From Rhodospirillales bacterium (lineage in GTDB: Bacteria > Pseudomonadota > Alphaproteobacteria > Acetobacterales > Acetobacteraceae), in the NCBI GenBank assembly GCA_025352665.1, contig JANXSM010000012.1, forward strand, positions 1-51,048: DNA of 51,048 nucleotides, written 5' to 3'. The notes beneath the pieces were generated by a model. The model saw nothing but the letters and a program-made list of their open reading frames with translations, had not been told where the DNA came from and ran no database searches. This document shows positions 1 to 8,669 of the stretch, piece by piece. The translations under genes were made by a program, and so were the position numbers. The stretch's first letter is position 1; every line of letters starts with the position of its first letter.

Positions 1-164
1 GCGCCTTCGATGTCACGCTCGGCGGCCAGTCGGCGATCTGGCTCACCAGCACCGACGACAGCGCACATGGCGTGGTGCTGCTGGGCCTGGCCGCCGGCGT
101 GACCGGGGCGGATATGCTGGCCCACCACACCAATTTCGCCGGCCAGCAGGCGCTGATCGGGTAG
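1..164 (+). CDS. C-terminal fragment of an unrecognised protein
   Basis: The window opens inside this gene. Reading from base 3 gives 53 codons ending at TAG (162-164). The tail is rich in Gly, Ala and Thr, with a hydrophobic stretch (VVLLGLAAGVTG) and no charged C-terminus. That composition would suit a beta-rich repeat or secreted protein, but the fragment is too short to assign a family. The frame is supported only by its being open with a GC-rich third-position pattern. No function is proposed. Confidence 0.5.
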   Translation, partial: AFDVTLGGQSAIWLTSTDDSAHGVVLLGLAAGVTGADMLAHHTNFAGQQALIG

Positions 165-503
165 GCGATCTGCCCGCACTATTTCGCGCAGGCGGATTTC
201 TGTTGCGTCTGTGAAGCACGCGGGAACAGATCTGGAGGGGCGAAGAGCCATGCCGGTTTCGCACCCGTTTCGATCGCGAGGCTTCCGCATGCCAACTTTC
301 TGAAGCGGGGTTTCGGACGGGCGCCATCCCCCAAGCCAAGGATCAAGGACGGCATCGTCGGCGCGTTGGGGTGTTTCATACCAAGCCGCCGTTGATGCAT
401 ATCAAGGCTTCTAGCCGCGCAAGCTGCTAGGCAGCGGGCTCTACCAAGTGGGCCCACAGTCCCCCGCCGTGTTTGGGGCCCGAAAGAGAATGGAGCTCCC
501 GCA
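165..503. other. Intergenic stretch, no gene seen
   Basis: These 339 bases separate the truncated gene from the AI-2E family gene. I see no convincing reading frame on either strand; the long minus-strand open frame here runs on antisense to the next gene. There is a small hairpin-like GCTGC/GCAGC around 430-437, but no T-tract, clear promoter or RNA gene. Confidence 0.4.
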
Positions 504-1724
504 ATGGCAGTCAGCGCACCATACTCGGTGGCCGCAAGCGCGCGTCGAACTGAAGCGGCGGAACGCGCCGGCCATGACACAACAGAAATCCTGCTGTCCA
601 TGCCCTCCCCCGGTACGCCGCTCGGTCGCTTTACCGCGCGCCTGCTTGTCGTTCTGGTCGTAGCCGTGCTGGCAGCGGCGGTTTGGCAGCTGACAGACGT
701 CCTTTTGCTGCTGTTTGGCGCCATTCTACTGTCCATCGGACTCTGCGCCGCCGCGCGGCCGATTTCGAGCCACACCGGCCTCGGACGCGGCGTCGCCCTC
801 ACCGGTGTTTTCGTGATCGGCCTGGCGGTCTTCAGCGGCGCCCTCTGGGTGTTTGGCGCAACCGTCGCGGCCCAGGTGGACGATGTCGTGCAGGTGGTGC
901 CGGCCGGCTTCAGGCTGTTCATGGGCTGGATCACCGAATATCCCTATGGCCGGCAGTTGCTGGATCAGGTGCGCGGGCAGACCAGCGGCACAATGACCGG
1001 CGCCAACGTCCTCGGCGCGGCAGGATGGGCGACCTCAATGGTCACCAACGCGGTCGGGGTGGTCACGCGCGCAGTGGGCTACGCCGTCATTGCCTTGTTC
1101 GTTGCCATCTATCTGGCCGCGCAGCCGGACCGCTACCGTCGCCTCTGTCTGCGCCTGGTGCCGCCGGGGCACCGCGCTGTCGCCGAGCAACTGTTCGAGA
1201 TCAGCGGGCAGGTCCTGCAGCGCTGGCTGGTTGGACAGTTGGTTGTCATGCTGACAATCGGCATCCTCACCGGCCTCGGTCTTTGGGCGTTGGGCATCGA
1301 GGCCGCGGCGGCGCTCGGGCTGATGGGCGGGTTGCTGTGCTTCATCCCTTTCGTCGGTGCCATCCTCGCAGCGATCCCGGCGACCCTCGTCGCCTTGACC
1401 CAGGGGCCGGTCTACGCGGCCTCGGTCGTGCTGATGTATATCGGCGTGCATTTCGTCGAGGGCAATTTCGTAACGCCCATCGTGCAGGCGGAGGCAACCT
1501 CGTTTCCGCCGGTTCTGGCCATTCTGTCGACCGTCGCCTTCAGCCTGCTGCTTGGACCGGTCGGAGTTCTGCTCGCAGCACCGCTCACGCTGCTCCTGAT
1601 GGCAGCCGTCGAACTGCTCTACGTCCAGCAGGCTCTCGGTGAAGCCGCAATCGACGAAAATCTGCCTCTCCCGGGCACGAGTACTGTCTCCATGGACGAA
1701 CACCCCATGGAGGAAGCCCTATGA
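504..1724 (+). CDS. AI-2E family (UPF0118/PerM-type) transporter
   Basis: A 406-residue polytopic inner-membrane protein of the AI-2E transporter family, whose members are linked to export of autoinducer-2 or to cation/proton antiport. Hydrophobic segments fall near residues 45-62, 65-83, 97-120, 190-206, 238-260, 265-290 and 336-365. The family-typical C-terminal half is clear: a GLxxFIPFVGAILA-like block near 275-292 and FVEGNFVTPIVQ near 318-329. A second in-frame ATG at 600 (MPSPGTPLG) would give 374 residues, closer to usual family length; GGAG lies about 11 bases before the ATG at 504, so the start is not settled. The stop overlaps the next gene's start by four bases, so the two are probably co-translated. 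The substrate is unknown. Confidence 0.85.
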   Translation: MAVSAPYSVAASARRTEAAERAGHDTTEILLSMPSPGTPLGRFTARLLVVLVVAVLAAAVWQLTDVLLLLFGAILLSIGLCAAARPISSHTGLGRGVALTGVFVIGLAVFSGALWVFGATVAAQVDDVVQVVPAGFRLFMGWITEYPYGRQLLDQVRGQTSGTMTGANVLGAAGWATSMVTNAVGVVTRAVGYAVIALFVAIYLAAQPDRYRRLCLRLVPPGHRAVAEQLFEISGQVLQRWLVGQLVVMLTIGILTGLGLWALGIEAAAALGLMGGLLCFIPFVGAILAAIPATLVALTQGPVYAASVVLMYIGVHFVEGNFVTPIVQAEATSFPPVLAILSTVAFSLLLGPVGVLLAAPLTLLLMAAVELLYVQQALGEAAIDENLPLPGTSTVSMDEHPMEEAL

Positions 1725-4336
1725 GCCTGACGATCAATCGCACTCCGGCGGCTATACCCCTCGCCCAGGGCCTGACGTCGGCTGAGGCGGCGCAGAGGCT
1801 GCTGCGAGACGGGCGCAACGAGCTTCCGCAGGAGCGGAAGCGCGGCCCGCTCCGGATCGTCATCGATGCCCTGCGCGAGCCGATGCTCCAGTTGCTGCTC
1901 GCGGCGGGCTTCATCTACCTGTTTGTCGGCGACCTGGCCGAAGCGCTGATCCTGCTCGCCTTTGCAATCTTGAACGTGGCTCTTGTCGTCGTGCAGGAGA
2001 GCCGCACGGAACGTGCGCTCGCGGCCTTGAAAGACCTGACCAGCACGACCGCCTTCGTGGTCCGTGATGGCGCGCGGCTGCGCATTCCCGGCGCGGAAAT
2101 CGTTGCCGGGGACATCGTGATGCTGGTGGAAGGAGACCGCGTTCCCGCCGACGCCATAGTTCTGGAGGCGACGGATCTGGAGGCTGACGAATCGCTCCTG
2201 ACTGGCGAGTCGATTCCGGTTCGGAAAATCGCCGGTGGAGATGCTCCTGCGTCGACGCCGACCGAAATCAGGCCGGGTGGCGACGACAGCCCGCATGTCT
2301 GGTCCGGCAGTCTTGTGGTGCGCGGCACCGGCGTGGCCAGGGTAGTTGCCACGGGCGCCAGAAGCGAGATCGGCAGGATCGGCACGTTGCTCGACGCTGT
2401 CGAGAGTGCGCCGACTCCACTTCATATTCAGACGCGGCGGTTGGTCAAAATCTTTGCCATTCTGGGGATCGGCTCGTCCGTCATCCTTGCGGTGGGGTAT
2501 GGCTTGCTGAAGGGCGAATGGGTCCGCGGGATCCTTGCCGGCATTACCCTGGCCATGGCCACGCTGCCGGAGGAATTTCCGCTCGTTCTGACGGTATTCC
2601 TGGTACTCGGCGCTTGGCGCATGTCCCAGAGCAAGGTGCTCACACGGCGCTCGTCGGCGATCGAGGCGTTAGGCGCCGTGACCGTCCTGTGCACCGACAA
2701 GACCGGCACGCTGACCATCAACCGCATGACAGTCGCAGCCCTCGTCGCGCGCGATCAGGGCGCGACCGGCGAGCGGTGTTCGCTGCCGCCGGAAGGCGAC
2801 GCGGACCTGCCGGAACGCTTCCACCGGCTGGTGGAGTTCGCAATTCTCGCAAGCCGGCCAGACCCGTTCGATCCGATGGAGCGGGCCTTCTGCGATCTTG
2901 GAGACCGGTTCCTCGCGCAGACCGAGCACATTCATGCCGACTGGGTGCTGGCGCACGGGTATCCGCTGCAACCGAGCCTGCTGGCGATGTCGCAAATCTG
3001 GCAGCCCCCAAGTGGCAGCGGCACGGAGACGGAGTTTATCGTCGCCGCCAAGGGGGCACCCGAGACGGTGGCCGAACTCTGCCATCTGACACCGGAGGCG
3101 CTCCAGACCGTCAAGAAAGACGTGGCCGATCTGGCGCTTCAGGGCCTGCGCTTACTGGCTGTCGCGGAGGCGAAAAGCAGCGGACCGCCCTGGCCTGAAA
3201 CGCAGCATGACTTCGATTTCAGTTTCCTGGGTCTGGTCGGACTTGCGGACCCGTTGCGCCCGGAGGTTCCTGCAGCCGTCGCGGCCTGCACCGCAGGCGG
3301 CATTCGTGTCGTCATGATCACCGGCGACCATCCGGCGACCGCGCTGGCCATCGCCCGCCAGGCCGGCATCCCCGGAGACCGCGTCCTGTCCGGATCAGAG
3401 CTGGCCAGCATCGAGGAGGCTCAGCTCGCATCCCGCCTGATCGGCACCAACGTGTTCGCCCGCATCATGCCGGAACAGAAGCAGCGCCTGGTCCAGGCGT
3501 TCGCCGCTGCCGGCGAAGTGGTCGCGATGACCGGCGACGGGGTGAACGACGCGCCCTCGCTGAAGGCTGCGCATATCGGCGTCGCGATGGGCGGCCGCGG
3601 CACCGATGTCGCGCGGGAGGCCGCCTCGCTGGTGCTGCTGGACGACAATTTCGCCAGCCTGGTGACGGCGGTGCGGCTGGGCCGCCGCATCTACGACAAT
3701 CTGCGCAAGGCGATCGGCTACATTCTCGCGGTGCATGTGCCGATCGCCGGTATGTCGCTCCTGCCGGTACTGTTCGGCTGGCCGATGGTGCTGGGCCCGA
3801 TTCACGTCGTGTTTCTTGAACTCATCATCGACCCCGTCTCGTCGATCGTCTTCGAGGCCGAGCCCGAGGAAGACGGCATCATGGCCAGGCCCCCACGCAA
3901 GGCCGACGCGCCGCTGTTCGACACGGCACTCCTCCTGCACGGCCTCCTGCAAGGCGGTGTGGTGACGATCGCGGCCTTGGGCATCTTTCAGCTTGGCCTG
4001 CACGACGAGCACGGGGAACAGGTCGCGCGGGGTATGGCCTTCGTGACCCTGGTCATGGGCAACCTCGGGCTGGTGCTTACCAACCGGTCGGTGAAACACA
4101 GCGCCTTCCGTGTGCTGACCCGCTCCAATCCCGCGCTGGTTGTCGTCGTCATCACGACCATGTCGGCGCTCACACTGGCGGTCTCGGTGCCCTGGCTCAG
4201 GGAGCTTTTTGGCTTCGCTCCCCTCAGCTGGCCACGACTGGCCGAAGCCGCTGCTGCGGCCCTGGTCTGCATCGTGGTGAACGATGGGATCGGCATGATC
4301 TGGCGATGGATCGCGGCGCGCTCCCGAGCGCGATGA
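1721..4336 (+). CDS. P-type cation-transporting ATPase (P2-like, PEEFP motif)
   Basis: An 871-residue P-type ATPase that moves a cation across the inner membrane by ATP hydrolysis. The visible order is: N-terminal cation-ATPase domain (from about 15), M1-M2 (50-92), actuator domain with TGES (161-164), M3-M4 (245-300), phosphorylation site DKTGT with Asp326, nucleotide-binding domain, hinge TGDGVNDAP (about 603-611), and a C-terminal six-helix bundle including ELIIDP. M4 reads PEEFP (283-287) where Ca2+ pumps carry PEGLP, so the transported ion should not be assumed to be Ca2+. The start overlaps the upstream stop by four bases (ATGA), pairing it with the AI-2E family gene. Length and motifs are complete. 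Confidence 0.9.
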   Translation: MSLTINRTPAAIPLAQGLTSAEAAQRLLRDGRNELPQERKRGPLRIVIDALREPMLQLLLAAGFIYLFVGDLAEALILLAFAILNVALVVVQESRTERALAALKDLTSTTAFVVRDGARLRIPGAEIVAGDIVMLVEGDRVPADAIVLEATDLEADESLLTGESIPVRKIAGGDAPASTPTEIRPGGDDSPHVWSGSLVVRGTGVARVVATGARSEIGRIGTLLDAVESAPTPLHIQTRRLVKIFAILGIGSSVILAVGYGLLKGEWVRGILAGITLAMATLPEEFPLVLTVFLVLGAWRMSQSKVLTRRSSAIEALGAVTVLCTDKTGTLTINRMTVAALVARDQGATGERCSLPPEGDADLPERFHRLVEFAILASRPDPFDPMERAFCDLGDRFLAQTEHIHADWVLAHGYPLQPSLLAMSQIWQPPSGSGTETEFIVAAKGAPETVAELCHLTPEALQTVKKDVADLALQGLRLLAVAEAKSSGPPWPETQHDFDFSFLGLVGLADPLRPEVPAAVAACTAGGIRVVMITGDHPATALAIARQAGIPGDRVLSGSELASIEEAQLASRLIGTNVFARIMPEQKQRLVQAFAAAGEVVAMTGDGVNDAPSLKAAHIGVAMGGRGTDVAREAASLVLLDDNFASLVTAVRLGRRIYDNLRKAIGYILAVHVPIAGMSLLPVLFGWPMVLGPIHVVFLELIIDPVSSIVFEAEPEEDGIMARPPRKADAPLFDTALLLHGLLQGGVVTIAALGIFQLGLHDEHGEQVARGMAFVTLVMGNLGLVLTNRSVKHSAFRVLTRSNPALVVVVITTMSALTLAVSVPWLRELFGFAPLSWPRLAEAAAAALVCIVVNDGIGMIWRWIAARSRAR

Positions 4337-4392
4337 CCGAAGGTGGAATCACCAAAAGGTCTGAATCACGCGCTAAAACAAAGAGCTAGAGC
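4332..4392 (+). repeat. Dispersed 61-bp repeat, copy A
   Basis: This starts at the last codons of the ATPase gene and matches 33767-33827 in the same orientation over 61 bases, with three differences visible by eye (4355, 4373 and 4386). The core reads GACCGAAGGTGGAATCACC and continues into GTCTGAATCACGCG. Such elements occur in many copies between genes in some alphaproteobacteria; that this is one of them is inference. Copy A runs into a long hairpin that copy B lacks. Confidence 0.8.
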
Positions 4393-4444
4393 GGGATCGC
4401 TTCTGGCAGGCGAAGCGATCAGGCTCTAGCCTTCTGTTTTAGCG
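4371..4444 (+). repeat. Long imperfect hairpin at the end of the ATPase operon
   Basis: Three nested arm pairs fold this stretch. CGCTAAAACA (4371-4380) pairs with TGTTTTAGCG (4435-4444), GCTAGAGC (4385-4392) with GCTCTAGC (4423-4430), and GATCGCTTC (4395-4403) with GAAGCGATC (4412-4420). It lies between the ATPase and dnaQ genes, which converge here, and could end transcription from both sides. It could equally be part of the dispersed repeat element that overlaps its left arm. Confidence 0.7.
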
Positions 4445-4552
4445 AGCAATTTTATCGAACGGTTGGTTCAACCTCAGGCGATATCGCTCTAGCCTCCCAC
4501 ACCAGATCCGGTGTCGCCGCCCCCGAAACCTCGCGCATAGAGCGCGCCCGAC

Positions 4553-5281
4553 CTACAACGCCAGCCAGACAGGCTCCTTCAGCCGCGTCACAAACGCCGC
4601 ATGACGCTCCAGATCGGCCTCACTCGGCACGATGAGACGCGGCGTGCGCGGGCCGCTCGCCACATAAACCGCAACCGGATGAGCGGAGCCATCCTCGGCC
4701 GCCAGCTCCAAGCCCCGTTGGCGGCCGCCGGTGAGCTCTACATACACCTCGGCCAGCAGCTTGCAGTCCAGCAGCGCGTTGTGGGTGGTGCGCTGCGACA
4801 AGTCGATTTCGAAGCGCCGGCACAGTGCGTCCAGGCTGTTGGGCATGCCGGGAAAACGCGTCTTGGCCAACACCAACGTGTCGATCATCCGGGCGCGGTC
4901 AAGCTTTGGCCGACCGGTCCGTGCTAGCTCCGCATCCATGAAACCGAAATCGAACGGCGCGTTGTGGGCCACCAAAGGCGCGTCGTCGATGAACGCCAGC
5001 AGATCCTCTACCACCTCGGCAAACCGGGGCTTACCATCGAGTTCGGACAGAAGAATCCCGTGCACCCGGCTGGCTTCCGGCGGAATATCGCGCTCGGGGT
5101 GGATCAGGCAATGAAAATACCGCTCGGTCGGCAGATCGTTGATCAGTTCGATCGCGGCGAACTCGATTATGCGGTCGCCCAGCAAAGGGTCGAGGCCGGT
5201 GGTCTCTGTATCGAAGAGAACCGACCGTTGCCCTTTATAAGCGGAAACCGCCGAATGTCCATAGCCTTGATCCACGCGCAT
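4553..5281 (-). CDS. dnaQ: DNA polymerase III epsilon subunit (3'-5' proofreading exonuclease)
   Basis: A DEDDh-type exonuclease of 242 residues from the chosen start. It removes misincorporated bases in the replicative polymerase core. Exo I is FDTETTGL (Asp24, Glu26), Exo II is the HNAPFDFGFMD block, and Exo III is HNALLDCKLL with the catalytic His and Asp. The frame is open to 5368, but a start at 5281 (MRVDQGYG) gives the usual family length and leaves about 110 bases to the divergent exporter gene. The ribosome-binding site for this start is poor (AGGGGG almost touching the ATG). In many alphaproteobacteria dnaQ sits beside coaE; here a plus-strand exporter gene lies between them. Confidence 0.9.
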   Translation of the reverse strand: MRVDQGYGHSAVSAYKGQRSVLFDTETTGLDPLLGDRIIEFAAIELINDLPTERYFHCLIHPERDIPPEASRVHGILLSELDGKPRFAEVVEDLLAFIDDAPLVAHNAPFDFGFMDAELARTGRPKLDRARMIDTLVLAKTRFPGMPNSLDALCRRFEIDLSQRTTHNALLDCKLLAEVYVELTGGRQRGLELAAEDGSAHPVAVYVASGPRTPRLIVPSEADLERHAAFVTRLKEPVWLAL

Positions 5282-5395
5282 GCCCCCTGCCCACCCACAA
5301 ATGCACCGCGCCGCCACGCTGCGTCCAGTGCGCATCGCCATGTTCCAGTCTAAACCCTGCCACGACATCCGAATGACGACCGAGGAGTGCTAACC

Positions 5396-6940
5396 ATGCC
5401 CGCCACCGAACCGCCCGGCACCACCGCAAGGCCGGTTCGCCTGACCCTCGTGCTGACTGGTGCGCTGCTCGCGATGGTGCTGGCAGCGCTCGACCAGAAC
5501 ATCGTCAACACCGCCCTGCCCCGCATGGTCGGCGACCTCGGTGGCATGGCGCATATCTCCTGGGTGGTGACGGCGTTCATGCTCACCACCACCACCACCA
5601 CCCCACTATATGGCAAATTGTCAGACCTGTTCGGCCGCCGCAGCGTGTTCTTCGTAGCGATCATCGTGTTCCTCGCAGGCTCCCTGCTGTGCGGCGCGGC
5701 GCAGTCGATGGGCGAGCTGATCGCCTTCCGCGCGCTGCAGGGCCTCGGCGCCGGCGGCCTGCTGGTCCTCGCCCAGGCTTCGGTCGCCGACGTGGTCTCC
5801 CCGCGCGACCGTCCCCGCTACCAGGGCCTGTTCACTGGCACCTTCGCGCTCTCCAGCGTGGCAGGCCCGCTGCTGGGCGGCATCATCACCTCCCAACTCT
5901 CCTGGCGCTGGGTGTTCTACGTCAACCTGCCGGTCGGCCTGCTCGCCCTGGTCATCATCGCCATCGGCCTGCGTCGCCCGCCGCCGCGCGAACGCCCCTC
6001 GATCGACTACGCCGGGGCCGTGCTGCTCACCGGCGCCACCGCGGCCCTGCTGCTGCTGCTGTCCTGGGGCGGGCGCGAGTTTGCCTGGCTGTCCCTCGCA
6101 AGCTTCGCCCTCGCGGCATTGACCCTGGTGCTCGGCGCCGCCCTGGTGCGCTGCGAGCTGGTGGCGAAGGAGCCCCTCATCCGCCTCACCCTGTTCCGCA
6201 ACACCGTGTTCGCCCGCGGCGTAGCCGTCGGCGGCATGATGACCTTCGCCATGCTGGGATCCACCGTGTTCCTGCCGCTGTATTTCCAACTCGTGCTCGG
6301 CATGGACCCAGCCGTCGCCGGCGCCATGGTGCTGCCCCAGGTGGCGGGCATGCTGCTCACCTCCATCGTCGGCGGCCGCATCGTGGCGCGCCTGGGCAAG
6401 AACCGCCCCTTCCTGCTCGCCGGCATCGGCCTCGAAGCCATCGCCCTCGCAGTCCTCGCGATCCTCGCCTATGTCGCAGCTCCGCCCGCGCCGTTCCTAT
6501 TCGCGATGGGCATTCTCGGGCTCGGCATGGGCATGGGCATGCCCAACCTCACCACCGCCGTACAAAACGCGGTGGCACACAGCGAAGTGGGGGCTGCCAC
6601 CGGTGCCATGGCCTTCATCCGCTCGCTCGGCGGCGCCCTCGGCGTCGCCCTGTCCGGCACGATCATGACCTCGCGCCTCGCCGTGGCCTTGGCCACCAGC
6701 GGCGGCACCATCGACCTCAGCGCCCTCTCCGAGCACGGCATCACCGCCATGACCCAGCTCTCCCCCACCCAACAGGCCGCGGTGGGCGACGCCTACCGAA
6801 CCGCCCTGGTCGGCTGCTTCACCCTCAGCGGCCTGGTGATGATCGCAGCCTTCATTCTGGTGGTCGGCCTGCCGGAAATCATGCTGCGCGCCAAAATCGA
6901 AAGCACCCCAGCCGCCGAAGCCGCCGGACATTCCGCCTAG
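5396..6940 (+). CDS. MFS drug exporter, DHA2 (EmrB/QacA-like, 14-helix) type
   Basis: A 514-residue inner-membrane, probably proton-driven exporter. TM1 carries LDQNIVNTALP, the DHA2 form of the family's first-helix motif, followed by motif A (GKLSDLFGRR) between TM2 and TM3 and a motif-C-like GPLLGGIIT. Some 14 hydrophobic segments fill the rest. The ATG at 5396 is chosen over an in-frame GTG at 5387 because GAGGAG (5382-5387) lies eight bases upstream. It is on the opposite strand to its neighbours dnaQ and coaE, so it is probably a later insertion. The substrate cannot be read from the sequence. Confidence 0.9.
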   Translation: MPATEPPGTTARPVRLTLVLTGALLAMVLAALDQNIVNTALPRMVGDLGGMAHISWVVTAFMLTTTTTTPLYGKLSDLFGRRSVFFVAIIVFLAGSLLCGAAQSMGELIAFRALQGLGAGGLLVLAQASVADVVSPRDRPRYQGLFTGTFALSSVAGPLLGGIITSQLSWRWVFYVNLPVGLLALVIIAIGLRRPPPRERPSIDYAGAVLLTGATAALLLLLSWGGREFAWLSLASFALAALTLVLGAALVRCELVAKEPLIRLTLFRNTVFARGVAVGGMMTFAMLGSTVFLPLYFQLVLGMDPAVAGAMVLPQVAGMLLTSIVGGRIVARLGKNRPFLLAGIGLEAIALAVLAILAYVAAPPAPFLFAMGILGLGMGMGMPNLTTAVQNAVAHSEVGAATGAMAFIRSLGGALGVALSGTIMTSRLAVALATSGGTIDLSALSEHGITAMTQLSPTQQAAVGDAYRTALVGCFTLSGLVMIAAFILVVGLPEIMLRAKIESTPAAEAAGHSA

Positions 6941-6994
6941 ATTACAAGGACCGGCCAGCGCGAGCTCACGGCGGCGATCAGACCCGATCTCGCG

Positions 6995-7579
6995 CTAAAG
7001 CATGCCCAACACAATCCGCCGCAGGCTCCTCCAGGCATGATGTCGCGACAGGCCGGTGCGCACCACATGATCGGCATGGCGCCGCTTCTCCCGATCCGGC
7101 ATCTGCCGCGCGATCACCGCCTCGATCTGTTGCAAACTCATCTTCCCCCGCGACCGCACCCGCTGGATCTGGACGGCACGCGGCGCCGAGACCACCACCA
7201 CCCGATCCACCCGCTTCTGCCCGCCGGTCTCCAGCAGCAGCGGCACATCCAGCACCGCGGCCCGGCGCCCGCTTCGCCGCGCCTGTGCCAGAAACCGACG
7301 TTCCTCCGCCCGCACCAGCGGGTGCAAAATCCGCTCCAACCGTAGCAAAGCGTCCGAGTCCTTCAGCACGATGCCTCGCAGCGCCGCCCGGTCGAGCACG
7401 CCATCCACCACCGTGCCCGCGAACGCCGCCCCGATCGCCGCCAACGCCCGCCCGCCCGGCCCCTGCAGTCGGTGCACCGCCGCATCCGCATCGAACACCG
7501 GAAACCCCGCCCGGCGAAACGCCGCCGCCGCGGTCGATTTGCCCATGCCGATCCCGCCGGTCAAACCGATGATCACCAC
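6995..7579 (-). CDS. coaE: Dephospho-CoA kinase
   Basis: Catalyses the last step of coenzyme A synthesis, ATP-dependent phosphorylation of the 3'-hydroxyl of dephospho-CoA. The P-loop GLTGGIGMGKS stands at the N-terminus, followed by FDADAAVH, LHPLV and LDVPLLLETG, all family blocks; the C-terminal RTGLSRHHA segment is common in alphaproteobacterial CoaE. The start is a GTG at 7579 (or the adjacent GTG at 7576), with GGGGA about nine bases upstream. An ATG further up would add a long unrelated extension antisense to the next gene. Length is about 194 residues, normal for the family. It converges with the exporter gene, 54 bases apart. Confidence 0.92.
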   Translation of the reverse strand: MVIIGLTGGIGMGKSTAAAAFRRAGFPVFDADAAVHRLQGPGGRALAAIGAAFAGTVVDGVLDRAALRGIVLKDSDALLRLERILHPLVRAEERRFLAQARRSGRRAAVLDVPLLLETGGQKRVDRVVVVSAPRAVQIQRVRSRGKMSLQQIEAVIARQMPDREKRRHADHVVRTGLSRHHAWRSLRRIVLGML

Positions 7580-7649
7580 GCCGATAATTCCCCGATCATC
7601 GAACTGACACTTGCGCCCGCGCCGCGCAACGCTAGACGGAGAGGCACAG

Positions 7650-8651
7650 ATGTCAAACCCGCCACAAACTTCCGGCGCCGCCGTGCGCCTCATCGACATA
7701 ACCCGCAGCTGGGGCACCACCACAGCGCTCGACGGCGTGTCCATCGATGTCGCCCCAGGCAGCTTCTGCGTGCTACTCGGACCCTCCGGCTGTGGCAAAA
7801 CCACCTGCCTGCGCATCGTCGCCGGCCTCGAACAGGCCACCGGCGGCCGCATCGAAATCGGCGGCCGAGACGTAACCAGCCTCCCCCCCGCCGAACGCGG
7901 CGTGGCCATGGTCTTCCAATCCTACGCCCTCTTCCCCCACCTGACCGTCGCCGAGAACATCGTCTTCGGCCTCAAAGCCCGCTCGGTCGCCCCCCCCGAA
8001 CGCAAGCGACGGCTCGACCGCGCCGTCGAAATTCTGGGCATCGCAGCCCTCCTGGCCCGCCGCCCCGGCCAGCTCTCCGGCGGCCAGCAGCAACGCGTCG
8101 CCCTCGGCCGCGCCATCGTCGCCGAAGCCCCCGTGTGCCTCATGGACGAACCCCTCTCCAATCTCGACGCCCAGCTCCGCGCCGAAATGCGCCGCGAAAT
8201 CCTCGCCCTCCAGCGCCGCCTCGGCATCACCATGCTCTACGTCACCCACGACCAGACCGAAGCCATGGGCATGGCCGACCAGGTCGTACTCCTCAACCAA
8301 GGCCGCGTGGAACAGGACGCCCCGCCCGACGTGATGTACGCAACCCCCGCCACCCGCTTCGCCGCAGCCTTCATCGGAACACCCCCCATGAACCTGCTGC
8401 AGCTCGACAACACCCTCGTCGGCATCCGCCCGGAAGACCTGCGCCTCGCGGAAACCGGCCTCGCCGCAACCGTCATCTCAGCCGAATATCTCGGCGCCGA
8501 CACGGTCGTCTCCTGCGACATCCAAGGCCAGACCGCCCTCGCCCGCCTCCCCGGCCGCGTCCGCCTCGCACCCGGCACGAAAATCCATCTCGACCACAAC
8601 CCCGGCGCCCGGCATCGTTTCGATGCCACCACCGGCCTGCGCCATCACTGA
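7650..8651 (+). CDS. ABC transporter ATP-binding protein, UgpC/MalK family
   Basis: A 333-residue ATPase that powers a carbohydrate-type (CUT1) importer at the inner face of the membrane. It has Walker A GPSGCGKT, Q-loop FQSYALFPH, signature LSGGQQQRVALGRA, Walker B VCLMDEPLSNLD and the switch His in THDQTEAM, then a C-terminal regulatory/OB region with the GIRPEDLRL motif of this family. The ATG at 7650 is preferred over an upstream in-frame codon at 7611 because GGAGAGG (7638-7644) precedes it. A binding-protein gene follows 18 bases later. The permeases are 3.9 kb downstream, beyond a divergent gene. Confidence 0.92.
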   Translation: MSNPPQTSGAAVRLIDITRSWGTTTALDGVSIDVAPGSFCVLLGPSGCGKTTCLRIVAGLEQATGGRIEIGGRDVTSLPPAERGVAMVFQSYALFPHLTVAENIVFGLKARSVAPPERKRRLDRAVEILGIAALLARRPGQLSGGQQQRVALGRAIVAEAPVCLMDEPLSNLDAQLRAEMRREILALQRRLGITMLYVTHDQTEAMGMADQVVLLNQGRVEQDAPPDVMYATPATRFAAAFIGTPPMNLLQLDNTLVGIRPEDLRLAETGLAATVISAEYLGADTVVSCDIQGQTALARLPGRVRLAPGTKIHLDHNPGARHRFDATTGLRHH

Positions 8652-8669
8652 TCCAGCAACAGGGGACGT

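Noticed and set aside
179-934. Long minus-strand open frame over the AI-2E gene start
   Set aside because: It lies mostly antisense to a clear membrane-protein gene; its Arg/Ser/Thr/Pro-rich product is typical of GC-rich shadow frames and has no ribosome-binding site.
7611-7649. Upstream in-frame start and TTGCGC/TAGACG promoter-like pair before the first ABC ATPase
   Set aside because: A transcript from that -10 would start on top of the ribosome-binding site, and the added residues show no family similarity.
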